From JANXSF01 sp043745195 (GTDB lineage Bacteria > Acidobacteriota > Terriglobia > Bryobacterales > Bryobacteraceae), in NCBI GenBank assembly GCA_043745195.1, contig JAYTTF010000285.1, positions 1-64,000 on the forward strand: a stretch of DNA of 64,000 nt, in the 5' to 3' direction. Positions 18,624 to 27,874 of this stretch are shown piece by piece; within the stretch, counting starts at the first letter, position 1; every line of letters begins with the position of its first letter. The translations under genes were made by a program, and so were the position numbers. Below the pieces are notes generated by a model. It worked only from the letters and a program-made list of their open reading frames with translations. It had not been told where the DNA came from and made no database searches.

Positions 18624-19283
18624 GTGACACCACTGCCCGCCAATCAACGTCCTGTTAGTCAAGTGACTACACTACCTGCACAACAGCTGTGGAAGCTGCC
18701 GCCCTTGATTTTGCACCCGTTTTCTGACTCCTCCGGTCCTAACAAACTGGTGGAAAGCTCCAGGGCCAGCATGATGATTCAGGGCTTGCTTCCAAGCGAT
18801 AACATGAGCATGGATCAACTGGATTTAAAGCTGCTTGACGGGCGATATTGCGAAATCCGGATGTTGTTCTATGTTGGCCGCGATTTGATTCGTTGGATGG
18901 ATCAGTGTCAGGAACTGGTGGATCGGGATCCTATTCTTTCCAAAGCAAATATCAAATTTCAAAGCTTCGCCGATATGCTTGTGACAGAACCACCTGAAGT
19001 TGTGAAGTCGAAACTAAAGCGGTGGGGAGTGGCAGACTACAAGGCAATTTTCTCGCGAGCTTTGGGATTGAACGCAGTTTTCCACAATGCGCCAACGCGC
19101 GAGGATTTAAGCGAAGACTTCATCCGCAACTATTACCGGTTTGCTGATCATATGTACTCTTGTCGGCAACATATGTTCGATTTTAGCCGTATCACCCTTC
19201 AAAACTTCGATTTCGAGTTGTACGCCTCTGGCGAATACAGCAGAATGCTGGAGCGCGAATGGGAAAAGAACATTCACGAGTAA
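18624..19283 (+). CDS. Conserved-looking hypothetical protein
   Basis: A 219-residue soluble protein that I do not recognise. It has no signal peptide and starts at a GTG with AGGAAAG about ten bases upstream. The first 55 residues are proline-rich and probably flexible. The remainder is predicted mostly helical with many aromatic residues and conserved-looking motifs such as LLDGRYCEIRMLFYVGRDLIRW and NYYRFADHMYS. The position after two envelope enzymes gives no clear clue. Codon usage looks like that of its neighbours. Confidence 0.55.
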   Translation: MTPLPANQRPVSQVTTLPAQQLWKLPPLILHPFSDSSGPNKLVESSRASMMIQGLLPSDNMSMDQLDLKLLDGRYCEIRMLFYVGRDLIRWMDQCQELVDRDPILSKANIKFQSFADMLVTEPPEVVKSKLKRWGVADYKAIFSRALGLNAVFHNAPTREDLSEDFIRNYYRFADHMYSCRQHMFDFSRITLQNFDFELYASGEYSRMLEREWEKNIHE

Positions 19284-19332
19284 TTTGTAAATTCGGCGCA
19301 TGCCCCTGGTTTGATAGAATCGCAGTTGACCC

Positions 19333-20439
19333 ATGCGCCGGTTCTTCCATATTTTCACAACTCTACTTTTAGCCACTGCTTTATCTGTTGCAGCTGACAA
19401 GAAGAAGAAAAAAGAAGAAATCACTCAAGTCCACGAAATCCTACCAGACCCTCCCGCTGCCGTAGTAGCAGAAACGGCCCGCCTGGAATTCCACGTCACC
19501 CATCTATCCAATAAGGGATTGCTCTCCCAACAGACCAGGGATGCATTGAAGGAAATCCTGAAATCTTTACGAGGCGGCACGGTTGTAAAGCTGAGGGCCT
19601 TCGTAGCCGGCTCAGGAGATTTGCGGCGCGTTGGAACTATCGTCAGCGAAATATTCACTGAGAAAAAACTTCCAATTCCAGCCATAAGCGTAATTCAAAT
19701 AGGCCAGCTTCCAATGGAAGGGGCGCAGGTCCAAATCGAAGCCATTATCTCTGGGAAAAAAGCAGTGAACCCTAATGGTCTCGGATTTCTATCTGGTATG
19801 GGAGGGACGGGCAAGGATCCCCTGGCAAGGCTAAATGATCTAACCAACAAAGCAATTGCGGACCTGCGTCAAGCTGCGGGATTCGCCGGGTCCGAAGCTT
19901 CCGATATGTTGCGCGTAACCTGCCTGGTGAGTTCGCTTGACCATTTTTCCGAGATTCGCGGACTGGTAGCCACGGCGTTCCCAGCAGCCGCCATCACCAT
20001 GGTGCAATCGGAACGCGCCATGGGCAGCGCATTGTCGGAATGCGAAGGGGTTGTTCGTCTAAGGAAAAAGCCGACAAGTCCATTGGTTCACCTCAGCCCG
20101 AAGGAACTGAGCCCATCCCCCAATTACTCAAAAGCAGCGCTAGTTGGCTCTGACCGAATCATCTTCACGGGAACCCAATTGGCCTTTCACTACCAGGACG
20201 CTGACGTGCGCCTAGCCTTTCAGCGGATGGCAAAGGTACTTGAACTGAACAAAGGCAGCATTCGCAAAATCGCCTTTTCCAGCATCTATCCAGTATCCGG
20301 TGCTATGGCTGAAAAAGTACGTAACGTCCGGTTTGAGTTCTTCGATAAAGAGCATCCTCCTGCCGCTACAATGATTGTTTTTGAAGGCTTGCCGGGAATG
20401 GATGCATCCATGGCCATTGAACTTGTCGCGGTTCCTTAG
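19333..20439 (+). CDS. Exported protein with tandem RidA/YjgF-like domains
   Basis: A 368-residue protein with a signal peptide (residues 1-21) followed by a lysine-rich linker (DKKKKKEE). Two RidA-like units seem present. One covers about 25-150 (TVVKLRAFVAGSGDLRRVGTIVSEIF, AQVQIEAIISGKKA) and one about 165-365 (ALVGSDRIIFTGTQLAF, RMAKVLELNKGSIRKIAFSSIYP). RidA enzymes hydrolyse reactive enamines in the cytoplasm; an exported double-domain form is unusual. The Arg that binds the carboxylate in active RidA is not clearly present, so it may be a binding protein rather than an enzyme. It lies just upstream of the KdgK-like kinase. Confidence 0.6.
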   Translation: MRRFFHIFTTLLLATALSVAADKKKKKEEITQVHEILPDPPAAVVAETARLEFHVTHLSNKGLLSQQTRDALKEILKSLRGGTVVKLRAFVAGSGDLRRVGTIVSEIFTEKKLPIPAISVIQIGQLPMEGAQVQIEAIISGKKAVNPNGLGFLSGMGGTGKDPLARLNDLTNKAIADLRQAAGFAGSEASDMLRVTCLVSSLDHFSEIRGLVATAFPAAAITMVQSERAMGSALSECEGVVRLRKKPTSPLVHLSPKELSPSPNYSKAALVGSDRIIFTGTQLAFHYQDADVRLAFQRMAKVLELNKGSIRKIAFSSIYPVSGAMAEKVRNVRFEFFDKEHPPAATMIVFEGLPGMDASMAIELVAVP

Positions 20440-20473
20440 CCACAACGCGTTCGACCAAGTACAATAGAGTTTT

Positions 20474-21508
20474 ATGGCAAAACTTCTGGTTTCTTTTGGC
20501 GAAATTATGCTTCGCCTGGCACCTCCTGGCTATGAACGGTTCCTGCAGTCTCCCCAATTCTTGGCAACCTTTGGCGGCGGAGAAGCAAACGTCGCGGTGG
20601 CCGTTTCCGGCTTCGGAATGCCCGCACGTTATGTGACGCTGGTGCCCGACAAGAATCCAATCTCTGACGCTTTCATTGGCGAATTGGGCCGCTTCGGAGT
20701 AGATGCCTCAGGCGTGATCAAAGGCGGCGGCCGCTTCGGTATCTACTTCGTAGAACCAGGAGCGAATCAACGTGCCTCCAAAGTTCTGTATGACCGTGCC
20801 CATTCCTCCATCGCTTTGGGAAAGCCCGGCGACATTGATTGGAACAAAGTCCTGGAGGGTGCCACCTGGTTTCACATCACCGGCATTACACCGGCCATAA
20901 GCGAAGGCGCTTCTGCTTTGGCCCTTGAAAGTGTTCAGGCTGCCCGCGCGAAAGGCATCACCGTTTCTTGTGACTTGAACTATCGGAAGAATCTTTGGAA
21001 ATGGGGCCAGCCTACGAAAGACGTGATGCAACGTTTGTTTGAGTATGTCGACGTCGGAATTGCCAACGAAGAAGATTGCCAGATGGCATTGGGAATCGAA
21101 GTCGACGTGGACGTGCATTCCGGCTCGCTTGATCATTCGCAATATGAAAAGCTAACCAGCAAAGTACTGGCTCAATATCCGACTCTTCAAAAAATCGCGG
21201 TAACGTTGCGGGAATCGCACAGTGCCTCGCACAACGGTTGGTCCGCATGCTTAAACAATCGAAAAGAATTTCTATTGAGCAAACATTACGACATCACCCA
21301 CATTGTGGATCGAGTGGGAGGTGGCGATTGTTTCGCCGGGGGACTGATCTACGGCCTGAACACTTTGGACAACGATCAGGCAGCGCTTGAATTCGCGGTG
21401 GCAGCATCCTGCCTAAAGCATTCGATACCGGGGGACTTCAACCGTTTCACAACGGAAGAAGTAAATGGGTTAATCAAAGGTGGCGGCTCCGGACGGGTTC
21501 AGCGCTAA
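20474..21508 (+). CDS. kdgK: 2-keto-3-deoxygluconate kinase-like PfkB family kinase
   Basis: A 344-residue cytoplasmic sugar kinase of the PfkB/ribokinase family. The N-terminal FGEIMLRLAPPGYERFLQS and FGGGEANVAVAVSGFG are typical of KdgK. The C-terminal anion-hole and base motif is GGGDCFAGGLIYGL, where Asp is the catalytic base. KdgK phosphorylates 2-keto-3-deoxygluconate, the product of the UxaA step encoded about 5 kb upstream, and so links uronate catabolism to central metabolism. The gene overlaps the next by 29 bases. Fructokinase or another sugar kinase role is the main alternative. Confidence 0.82.
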   Translation: MAKLLVSFGEIMLRLAPPGYERFLQSPQFLATFGGGEANVAVAVSGFGMPARYVTLVPDKNPISDAFIGELGRFGVDASGVIKGGGRFGIYFVEPGANQRASKVLYDRAHSSIALGKPGDIDWNKVLEGATWFHITGITPAISEGASALALESVQAARAKGITVSCDLNYRKNLWKWGQPTKDVMQRLFEYVDVGIANEEDCQMALGIEVDVDVHSGSLDHSQYEKLTSKVLAQYPTLQKIAVTLRESHSASHNGWSACLNNRKEFLLSKHYDITHIVDRVGGGDCFAGGLIYGLNTLDNDQAALEFAVAASCLKHSIPGDFNRFTTEEVNGLIKGGGSGRVQR

Positions 21509-21989
21509 ACGGCCTAAACAGGTTTTCAAAATAACTGACGCGCCCTATTTGGAGAGCGAGGACTCGCTGGACCGTTTTATTACGGACTTTGAGAATGCCA
21601 CAATCCCCTTCTCCGATTGGACGCACACCGCGCATATTGCAATGGCCTCCTGCTATATCGTCAAATTGAAGCGCAGTGAATTGTTGCCCACTGTACGGCA
21701 GAATATTAAGAATTACAATGTGCGCGGTGGCGGAAAAAATACCGATACCAGCGGGTATCATGAAACGCTAACCGTGCTGTGGCTATGGGTCCTAACCGAT
21801 TTTATGGACAACCTACCTGACCCGACACCACGTCTTAGCGGTATTCGAAAAGCAGTGGAGACCTATAGCGGCAAACGTCTTCACCCGGAATACTATTCCT
21901 ACGATGTGGCAAAATCGGTGGAAGCTCGCAAGACTTGGGTGGAACCGGATTTAAGAGTTCTCCCCGAAGACGGCTGCCCTTGGGAATAA
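21480..21989 (+). CDS. Hypothetical protein with His-rich N-terminal motif, overlaps kdgK
   Basis: A 169-residue soluble protein of unknown family. The motif FSDWTHTAHIAMASCYIV near residue 45 (WTHTAH) and a later GGKNTDTSGYHETLTVLWLW suggest a conserved metal- or ligand-binding pocket, but I know no function. The GTG at 21480 is inside the last 29 bases of the kinase gene, in another frame. No better-placed start exists before the conserved part, so translational coupling is likely. The next gene starts 10 bases after its stop, which places it in an operon with an aldo/keto reductase. Confidence 0.55.
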   Translation: MAAPDGFSAKRPKQVFKITDAPYLESEDSLDRFITDFENATIPFSDWTHTAHIAMASCYIVKLKRSELLPTVRQNIKNYNVRGGGKNTDTSGYHETLTVLWLWVLTDFMDNLPDPTPRLSGIRKAVETYSGKRLHPEYYSYDVAKSVEARKTWVEPDLRVLPEDGCPWE

Positions 21990-21999
21990 TAGGAACAAA

Positions 22000-22968
22000 A
22001 TGGAAATGATAAAGTTACCCGGGACGGACTTAAAAGTCTCCCGGTTGTGTTTTGGAACCATGACGTTTGGCAAGCAGGCTTCCGAGGCAGAATCCATCCG
22101 GTTAGTTGAAACCGCCGTTGGAGGTGGTATTAATTTCTTCGACACCGCGAATGTATACAATGCAGGTGCCTCTGAAATGCTGTTGGGAAAAGCCCTGGGC
22201 TCGCGCCGGAAGCACGTCATCGTAGCCAGCAAAGTGCGCGGCAGCATGGGTGATCGTCCCGAAGATGTTGGCCTTTCTCGTGCCGCCATCCACAAGGCAA
22301 TCGAAGCGTCGCTTTCCCGATTGGGAACCGATTACCTGGACATCTACTACCTCCATATGCCCGATTACGACGTCCCAGTTGAGGAGACGCTGGAAGTAAT
22401 GGATAGCCTAGTGAAATCCGGCAAAGTTCGCTACGTGGCAAGTTCCAATTACGCCGCATGGCAGGTGGCCAAGTGTCGCGCCGTTGCAGCCGCCAAAGGC
22501 TACCAGCCAATTTCCATCACCCAGCCTATGTACAACCTGATTGCCCGTGGAATCGAGCAGGAATTTCTACCCATGTGCAAGGAATACAGCATTTCAACGT
22601 TCGTCTATAATCCCCTCGCCGGTGGCTTGCTCACTGGGAAGCAGACCGCAGAGGAACCCATTAAAGGCACCCGGTTTGATGACAATCCAATGTACTTGGA
22701 ACGTTACTGGCATCAGCAATGCTTCACCGCTGTTGCGGATTTGAAGCGAATCGCGCTGCACTCCAAAAGAAGCATGGTCAGCATTTCTCTTTGTTGGCTG
22801 CTGCACCATACGGCGGCAACTGGGATTATCCTTGGGGCTTCCAGTAAAGACCAGCTTGTGTCGAACTTGAAGGAAGCGGCGCTCGGTCCTCTTACTGAGG
22901 AAACCGTAATGCAACTAAATCAAGTTTGGGAGCGGTTGCGTGGCGTCGCGCCGAAGTACAATCGCTAA
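22000..22968 (+). CDS. Aldo/keto reductase
   Basis: A 322-residue NAD(P)H-dependent oxidoreductase with a TIM barrel. The catalytic tetrad is recognisable as Asp in FFDTANVY, the Tyr of the same motif, Lys in VIVASKV and His in YYLHMPDY. SLCWLLHHTAATGIILGASS matches the C-terminal cofactor-binding region. The family reduces aldehydes, keto sugars or related carbonyls in the cytoplasm. Its place 10 bases after the 21480 gene and just downstream of a KdgK-like kinase fits a sugar or uronate substrate. It converges with the sialidase-like gene with only five bases between the stop codons. Confidence 0.88.
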   Translation: MEMIKLPGTDLKVSRLCFGTMTFGKQASEAESIRLVETAVGGGINFFDTANVYNAGASEMLLGKALGSRRKHVIVASKVRGSMGDRPEDVGLSRAAIHKAIEASLSRLGTDYLDIYYLHMPDYDVPVEETLEVMDSLVKSGKVRYVASSNYAAWQVAKCRAVAAAKGYQPISITQPMYNLIARGIEQEFLPMCKEYSISTFVYNPLAGGLLTGKQTAEEPIKGTRFDDNPMYLERYWHQQCFTAVADLKRIALHSKRSMVSISLCWLLHHTAATGIILGASSKDQLVSNLKEAALGPLTEETVMQLNQVWERLRGVAPKYNR

Positions 22969-22973
22969 CCCAG

Positions 22974-25172
22974 CTATTCCCTTTCCTGAACCCATTGCAG
23001 GTTGAAGCGCGCATGCTTGATTGACTTGCGCTCTTCTCCCGCCGCCGCATTGTTGTTGAACACGCTGTAAGTCACGTGGATGGTGCCGTCAGTTGCCTGG
23101 ATAGCCGAAGGATAGTGGAACGACCCTGACCCAACCGGAGCCAGTTCCAGATGCCGCTGCCATTTCCAGGTCTTGCCTTCATCTGTGGAAACACGAACCA
23201 GCAAGGAATGCCTCCCAGATTCGGTGTCGTTCCCCACCATCACCCAATATCCTTCCCTGGTTTGAATCGCTTCCACGCTGGAACCAGGATTCGGAAAATC
23301 GGTATCCACAGTCGGTGACCAGCTTAAACCTTCATCCTTCGATTCACTTCGATGGACGCGCTTGGGCGGCGGACCATTGTCACGCATGTAGGCCACCAGT
23401 TCTCCGTTTGATTTCCGTAGCACCGCAGGCTGGATGTTACCGTTCCCCACAATCGGTTCGCTAGCCGACCATGTCTCGCCGCCATCATCGCTAATTCCCA
23501 TCAACGACATTGAGTACCCGTCGGAATACAGTGGCACCAGCATTCGGCCAGATGGCAGTTCCACCGGATGCGTTCGGGTGAACCAACCTAATCGGCTGAA
23601 CTGTTCATCCTTCGCCAGTTCAATCATCTTCGTTGACTTCCCAACATACTGCTCCTGCACTCGCGCAGCCATGTTCTTAGGTGCCAGCAGCATAACATCT
23701 GACCTGTGCCAAATCGGCGGACCATCGGCCTGCATGTAGTCCGACGAAACCTTGTACTTCATCAACGCCGATTCCCACTTGTGCGCCAAAATCACCGGCC
23801 ACAGCAACCACAGCCGCGTTCGCTTATCGACATACAACACCGGATTCGTATCGGGAAAATTAGGCGAATCGGCCAGCAGGAAGGGCTTGGTCCACACGCC
23901 TGTTGATCGCGGCTTTCGCGCAGCCATAATCACCACATCGTCAGCAGTTCGCTCACCGGAGCCATGGAACCAGCAAGCCAATAGATCGCCATTGGGGAGT
24001 TCAACTATTGACGAAGAATGATTGTGCCAATGTTCCATAGGGAAAATAATTTCACTTTGCAGTATGGGGGCAGTAGCATAGTTTGAGGTCGGCACATCCC
24101 AAATGGTAGCCCCAATAAAACGCTCTTTATTCGGGTCATCGTTGTAATAGTAAGCAGTCAACATGCGGCCATCAGGACGCTGCACAGTTCTGGTATAACC
24201 AATGTCCCAGTTCGCCGCATCGGAACGAAGAATGATCTCCTCCCCCCAGTGCTCGCCGGCATCGTCAGAAACGCGCGCGCGGATTCCATAGGGAGCTTTG
24301 CGGAAGCCATACGTCACCACCAACCGGCCGTCGCGCAACTTCACCAGCATCGGAGGATTGCCACCAATTTCATTTGCCACCCGATTCACCTTCCGCCAGG
24401 TGAGTCCATTGTCATCGGTTCGGAAAGCATCAATGAAGGCACGGTAACGGACCAGCGTCAGTATAGAATTTGCAGAGAGGCGCACCGAAGAAGGCATGAT
24501 GGCGTAGTCATTTCCTTCTGGCTCTGGAGTCACCCAGGCCAGCTGTTTCCAGGATCGGCCACCATCAATTGTGCGAGCGCATAGCACGCGGCCTTCCTTC
24601 GAATTCGATTTTGCCGCCGTCAGGAAAATCGTCATGGTGTTCACACCATCCACAATGTAATCTGTTCGCGCAGCAATCCCCTTGGTTCCAAAATCAGGCA
24701 TAAGGAAAGGGCCGTTCCAAGTCTTTCCACGGTCATAAGAATAAGCGAAGCGCGACGGGCCAACATGGATATCCGCCATCCGCGCGGTGAAGGCAAAGTT
24801 CGGGTCTAGAAAATTGATCGCAGTCTTCAGTTGGGTTACCGCATTGCCGTCCTGCTCAGTTACAACGCCAGCCTGTTTCATACCCGGAGGAGGCTTCAAA
24901 CCTTGCGGCTTTTCAGTGGACCAGGTAACGCCACCGTCCATGCTGCGGGCAAGCAGATGCTCTGCTGGTTTATCGAAATCAATGGAATGGGAGGTTTCGG
25001 AAAATTTGAAATACCCAGCTTCAAAGCCAAGTACAATTTCATTGCCCCAGGACCAAATATGATGATTCGCCGGCCAACCGCCGTACCGTCCAGGTTGACG
25101 ATATACAGTGTGGTTTTCCACTGCGGCTGACAACGACAGAGTAAAAATTAAGAGTAAAGAAGCGCGTACCAT
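22974..25172 (-). CDS. Exported sialidase-like (BNR/Asp-box) protein, double propeller
   Basis: A 732-residue secreted protein with a signal peptide (about 1-17). It carries at least eight Asp-box motifs of the form S/T-x-D-x-G-x-x-W, including SMDGGVTW, SYDRGKTW, TIDGGRSW, SDDAGEHW, SDDGGETW, SKDEGLSW and STDEGKTW. They are spread over two halves (about 20-390 and 410-732), which suggests two six-bladed propellers. Family members are exo-sialidases or other glycan-binding or glycan-cleaving proteins. I could not confirm the full arginine triad of true sialidases, so substrate specificity is open. It is transcribed toward the aldo/keto reductase. Confidence 0.8.
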   Translation of the reverse strand: MVRASLLLIFTLSLSAAVENHTVYRQPGRYGGWPANHHIWSWGNEIVLGFEAGYFKFSETSHSIDFDKPAEHLLARSMDGGVTWSTEKPQGLKPPPGMKQAGVVTEQDGNAVTQLKTAINFLDPNFAFTARMADIHVGPSRFAYSYDRGKTWNGPFLMPDFGTKGIAARTDYIVDGVNTMTIFLTAAKSNSKEGRVLCARTIDGGRSWKQLAWVTPEPEGNDYAIMPSSVRLSANSILTLVRYRAFIDAFRTDDNGLTWRKVNRVANEIGGNPPMLVKLRDGRLVVTYGFRKAPYGIRARVSDDAGEHWGEEIILRSDAANWDIGYTRTVQRPDGRMLTAYYYNDDPNKERFIGATIWDVPTSNYATAPILQSEIIFPMEHWHNHSSSIVELPNGDLLACWFHGSGERTADDVVIMAARKPRSTGVWTKPFLLADSPNFPDTNPVLYVDKRTRLWLLWPVILAHKWESALMKYKVSSDYMQADGPPIWHRSDVMLLAPKNMAARVQEQYVGKSTKMIELAKDEQFSRLGWFTRTHPVELPSGRMLVPLYSDGYSMSLMGISDDGGETWSASEPIVGNGNIQPAVLRKSNGELVAYMRDNGPPPKRVHRSESKDEGLSWSPTVDTDFPNPGSSVEAIQTREGYWVMVGNDTESGRHSLLVRVSTDEGKTWKWQRHLELAPVGSGSFHYPSAIQATDGTIHVTYSVFNNNAAAGEERKSIKHARFNLQWVQERE

Positions 25173-25216
25173 GCGACTGCCAGTATATCCAAAGTGGCGC
25201 TCCTCTTCATTGATTT

Positions 25217-25681
25217 TCAGTTGCCGACTATCGTCAGTGCCAACCGATTGAAGTTCTGCCGGTCAAGCGATTTTGAATTGCTGATCCGCGCACGAGGAAC
25301 CTGAATAAAGTGCGTCGCTTCATTGGTGCCCACTGGGTAAAGATCAAGAGATACTGTCTCCTTCCCTTCTTCCACCGCTTTTACCGACTCAGCTTTTGTA
25401 TAACCGAGTATGAACACTTCGCCACTCTTGGCCCGATGAACCTCGAAACCCAGAAAACTAGGCTTGGCGAAAAGGCCGGTTTCATGGGAAGTAGGGCTAT
25501 AGCAATACCCGTAATAGGGAGCTGTTAGGCGTCCAATCAACTCCCCTTCGGTGTTGACAGGAATCAGTTCCACTCCATTCGCTGTGCGAGCCGCAATGTG
25601 CTCGGGGCTATCATACATCTGGGCGGTAGTGGCAAAACCGCCACTCAAAGTTTGCGGGGTCTTAATTGTGACTGGAGACAT
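25217..25681 (-). CDS. Hypothetical protein, about 154 residues
   Basis: A soluble protein with no signal peptide and no recognised domain. Its beta-rich sequence includes NGVELIPVNTEGELIGRL, YYGYCYSPTSHETG and HRAKSGEVFILGYTKAE. The start is supported by AGGAA nine or ten bases upstream, within the 10-bp palindrome AGGAATTCCT at 25686-25695. It is divergent from the esterase/SMP-30 fusion with about 57 bases between the start codons. No function can be proposed. Confidence 0.5.
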   Translation of the reverse strand: MSPVTIKTPQTLSGGFATTAQMYDSPEHIAARTANGVELIPVNTEGELIGRLTAPYYGYCYSPTSHETGLFAKPSFLGFEVHRAKSGEVFILGYTKAESVKAVEEGKETVSLDLYPVGTNEATHFIQVPRARISNSKSLDRQNFNRLALTIVGN

Positions 25682-25738
25682 AACGAGGAATTCCTATTTT
25701 ACAACGAATGCGATAGCATGTTTACTCAAGTGCTCTTC

Positions 25739-27466
25739 ATGAAACCAATATTGATTTTAGCCATCTCTTTACTCAGCATTCCAGCCTTCGCCCAGGAGTA
25801 CACTTTCGGCCCCGATTCCCAGCGTCAACCCGGAGTGCCCAAAGGCCTGGTAACCCCGCATAAGTGGACTTCCAAGCTCTATCCAGGCACTGTGCGGGAT
25901 TATTGGATTTACATTCCTTCGCAGTATAAGGCCGACAAACCAACCCCGGTGATGATCTTCCAGGACGGTGGCGGCTACATTGGGGAAACCGGTCAATCGC
26001 GCATTCCCATCGTCTTCGACAACCTGATCCATAGAGGCGATATGCCCGTAACCATCGGGATTTTTGTCAATCCCGGCATCATGCCCGCCACCAGCGATCA
26101 GGCGCAGGGCCGGTATAACCGCAGCTTTGAGTACGACGCGGTTTCCGATCTTTACGCGCGTTTTCTGATTGAAGAAATTATTCCTGAAGTTAGAAAATCT
26201 TACAACCTTTCAAAGGACCCCAACGACTATGCCCTGGCCGGCGGCAGTTCCGGGGGCATTGCCGCATTCGTAGCCGCATGGCAAAGGCCCGATGCATTCC
26301 GCCGTGTTTTGAGTTTTATCGGCAGCTACACCAACCTTCGCGGTGGGCACGTTTTGAGTTCCATGATTCGTAAAACGGAACCGAAACCTCTTCGTGTTTA
26401 TCTTCAGGATGGAAGCAACGATCAGAACATTTACGGTGGCAATTGGTTTATCGGCAATCAGGACATGTTCTCCGCTTTGAAATTCGCCGGCTACGACGCA
26501 ACGTTTACCGTGGGTACCGAAGGGCACAACATGAAGCAGGGCGGCTCCATTATGCCCGACGCCCTTCGTTGGTTATGGCGCGATTATCCAAAGCCAATCG
26601 AAAGATCAAAAGTCGCTTCGCCACGGCAATACGTCATGGAAATCATCGATCCTGCCAAGGATTGGGAACTGGTTTCATCTGGACATGAGTTCACCGAAGG
26701 ACCCGCTGTAAATCAACAAGGTGAGGTTTACTTTACCGATCTACGCAAGAATAAGATTCACAAAATTGGCTTGGACGGGAAAGTTACCTTGTTCAAGGAC
26801 GACACGGGCGGAGCCAACGGCTTGAAGTTTGGCCCCGACGGCCGCTTGTATGCCTGCCAAAATGGGCGCAAGAAAATTGTCGCCTATGACATGGCCGGGA
26901 AAGAATCGGTGATTGCCGATGGCGTGAATTCCAACGACCTGGTGATTAATGCGAAAGGGGAAATCTATTTTACGGATCCCGGCAACAAACGCGTGTGGTT
27001 TATTGACGCGAAAGGAGCGAAGCGCGTGGTTCACGAGGGGATTACGTTTCCCAATGGAATTCAATTAACGCCCGATCAATCCATGTTGAACGTGGTGGAT
27101 ATGCGCGGCAAATGGGTGTGGTCGTTTCAGATTCAACCCGATGGCTCTCTCGCAAACGGAATGCCCTTTCATCATTTGGAAACAGCCGACGAAAGTTCCG
27201 AATCAAAGGGCGATGGCATGACCATGGATACCGAAGCGCATCTTTATGTGGCAACGGATTTGGGCGTGCAAGTGTGCGATGCTCCAGGCAGGGTTGTGGC
27301 CATTATTAACAAGCCTCAAGCTGGTTGGCTTTCCAACGTCGTGTTTGGCGGACAGGACATGAGGACGCTCTATGTCACCAGTACCGATAAAGTATTCAAG
27401 CGCGCAATGAAGCGGCAAGGCACAGCAGCCTGGACTTTGATGAAGCCACCTCAGCCGCGCTTGTAA
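25739..27466 (+). CDS. Exported fusion: esterase (Fes/esterase D-like) plus SMP-30/gluconolactonase
   Basis: A 575-residue secreted protein. A signal peptide (MKPILILAISLLSIPAFAQ) precedes an alpha/beta hydrolase of the enterochelin esterase/esterase D type (about 20-300; nucleophile Ser in LAGGSSGGIAAF, acid and His regions DGSNDQN and EGHNMKQGG). A six-bladed SMP-30/gluconolactonase propeller follows (about 310-575; FTEGPAVNQQGEVYFTD, DPGNKRVWFID, FPNGIQLTPDQ). The two activities could act in sequence on sugar esters or lactones. The frame is open from 25598, but the ATG at 25739 is chosen because it begins the signal peptide. The next gene starts ten bases downstream. Confidence 0.85.
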   Translation: MKPILILAISLLSIPAFAQEYTFGPDSQRQPGVPKGLVTPHKWTSKLYPGTVRDYWIYIPSQYKADKPTPVMIFQDGGGYIGETGQSRIPIVFDNLIHRGDMPVTIGIFVNPGIMPATSDQAQGRYNRSFEYDAVSDLYARFLIEEIIPEVRKSYNLSKDPNDYALAGGSSGGIAAFVAAWQRPDAFRRVLSFIGSYTNLRGGHVLSSMIRKTEPKPLRVYLQDGSNDQNIYGGNWFIGNQDMFSALKFAGYDATFTVGTEGHNMKQGGSIMPDALRWLWRDYPKPIERSKVASPRQYVMEIIDPAKDWELVSSGHEFTEGPAVNQQGEVYFTDLRKNKIHKIGLDGKVTLFKDDTGGANGLKFGPDGRLYACQNGRKKIVAYDMAGKESVIADGVNSNDLVINAKGEIYFTDPGNKRVWFIDAKGAKRVVHEGITFPNGIQLTPDQSMLNVVDMRGKWVWSFQIQPDGSLANGMPFHHLETADESSESKGDGMTMDTEAHLYVATDLGVQVCDAPGRVVAIINKPQAGWLSNVVFGGQDMRTLYVTSTDKVFKRAMKRQGTAAWTLMKPPQPRL

Positions 27467-27475
27467 GGAGTAACC

Positions 27476-27874
27476 ATGGCAGCCTTAGGAACAATTGAAT
27501 ACGCCGACGCCTCACCGGAAGTGAAAGCCGTATACGACGACATAATGGCCGTGCGCCAAACCGATTACATCAACAATTTTTGGAAAGCATTAGCGCACGA
27601 TCCTTCAACCCTGAAGAGGACTTGGGAAAGCATCAAGCAGATTATGGGCCCAGGTGGGGCGATTGATCCGCTGACGAAAGAAATGATCTACATCGCCGTC
27701 AGCGTCACCAATCAATGCAACTACTGCATTGCATCGCACACCGCAGCGGCGCGCAAGGGCGGAATGACCAATGCGATGTTCGCTGAACTAATGGCTGTGG
27801 TGGGAATGGCCAACGAGACTAACAAATTAGTGACAGGATATCAGGTGGAAATTGATGAACGCTTCAAAACTTAG
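27476..27874 (+). CDS. Carboxymuconolactone decarboxylase-family (AhpD-like) protein
   Basis: A 132-residue protein with the CxxC-x3-H signature CNYCIASHTAAARKGGM, typical of AhpD-like alkylhydroperoxidases in the carboxymuconolactone decarboxylase superfamily. The redox pair probably supports peroxide reduction; true lactone decarboxylases lack this CxxC. A GTAAGGAG-type ribosome binding site precedes the ATG. It overlaps the next gene by about 20 bases and is the second gene of an apparent four-gene operon (25739-29583). It likely protects against peroxides made during extracellular sugar degradation; this is inference. Confidence 0.85.
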   Translation: MAALGTIEYADASPEVKAVYDDIMAVRQTDYINNFWKALAHDPSTLKRTWESIKQIMGPGGAIDPLTKEMIYIAVSVTNQCNYCIASHTAAARKGGMTNAMFAELMAVVGMANETNKLVTGYQVEIDERFKT

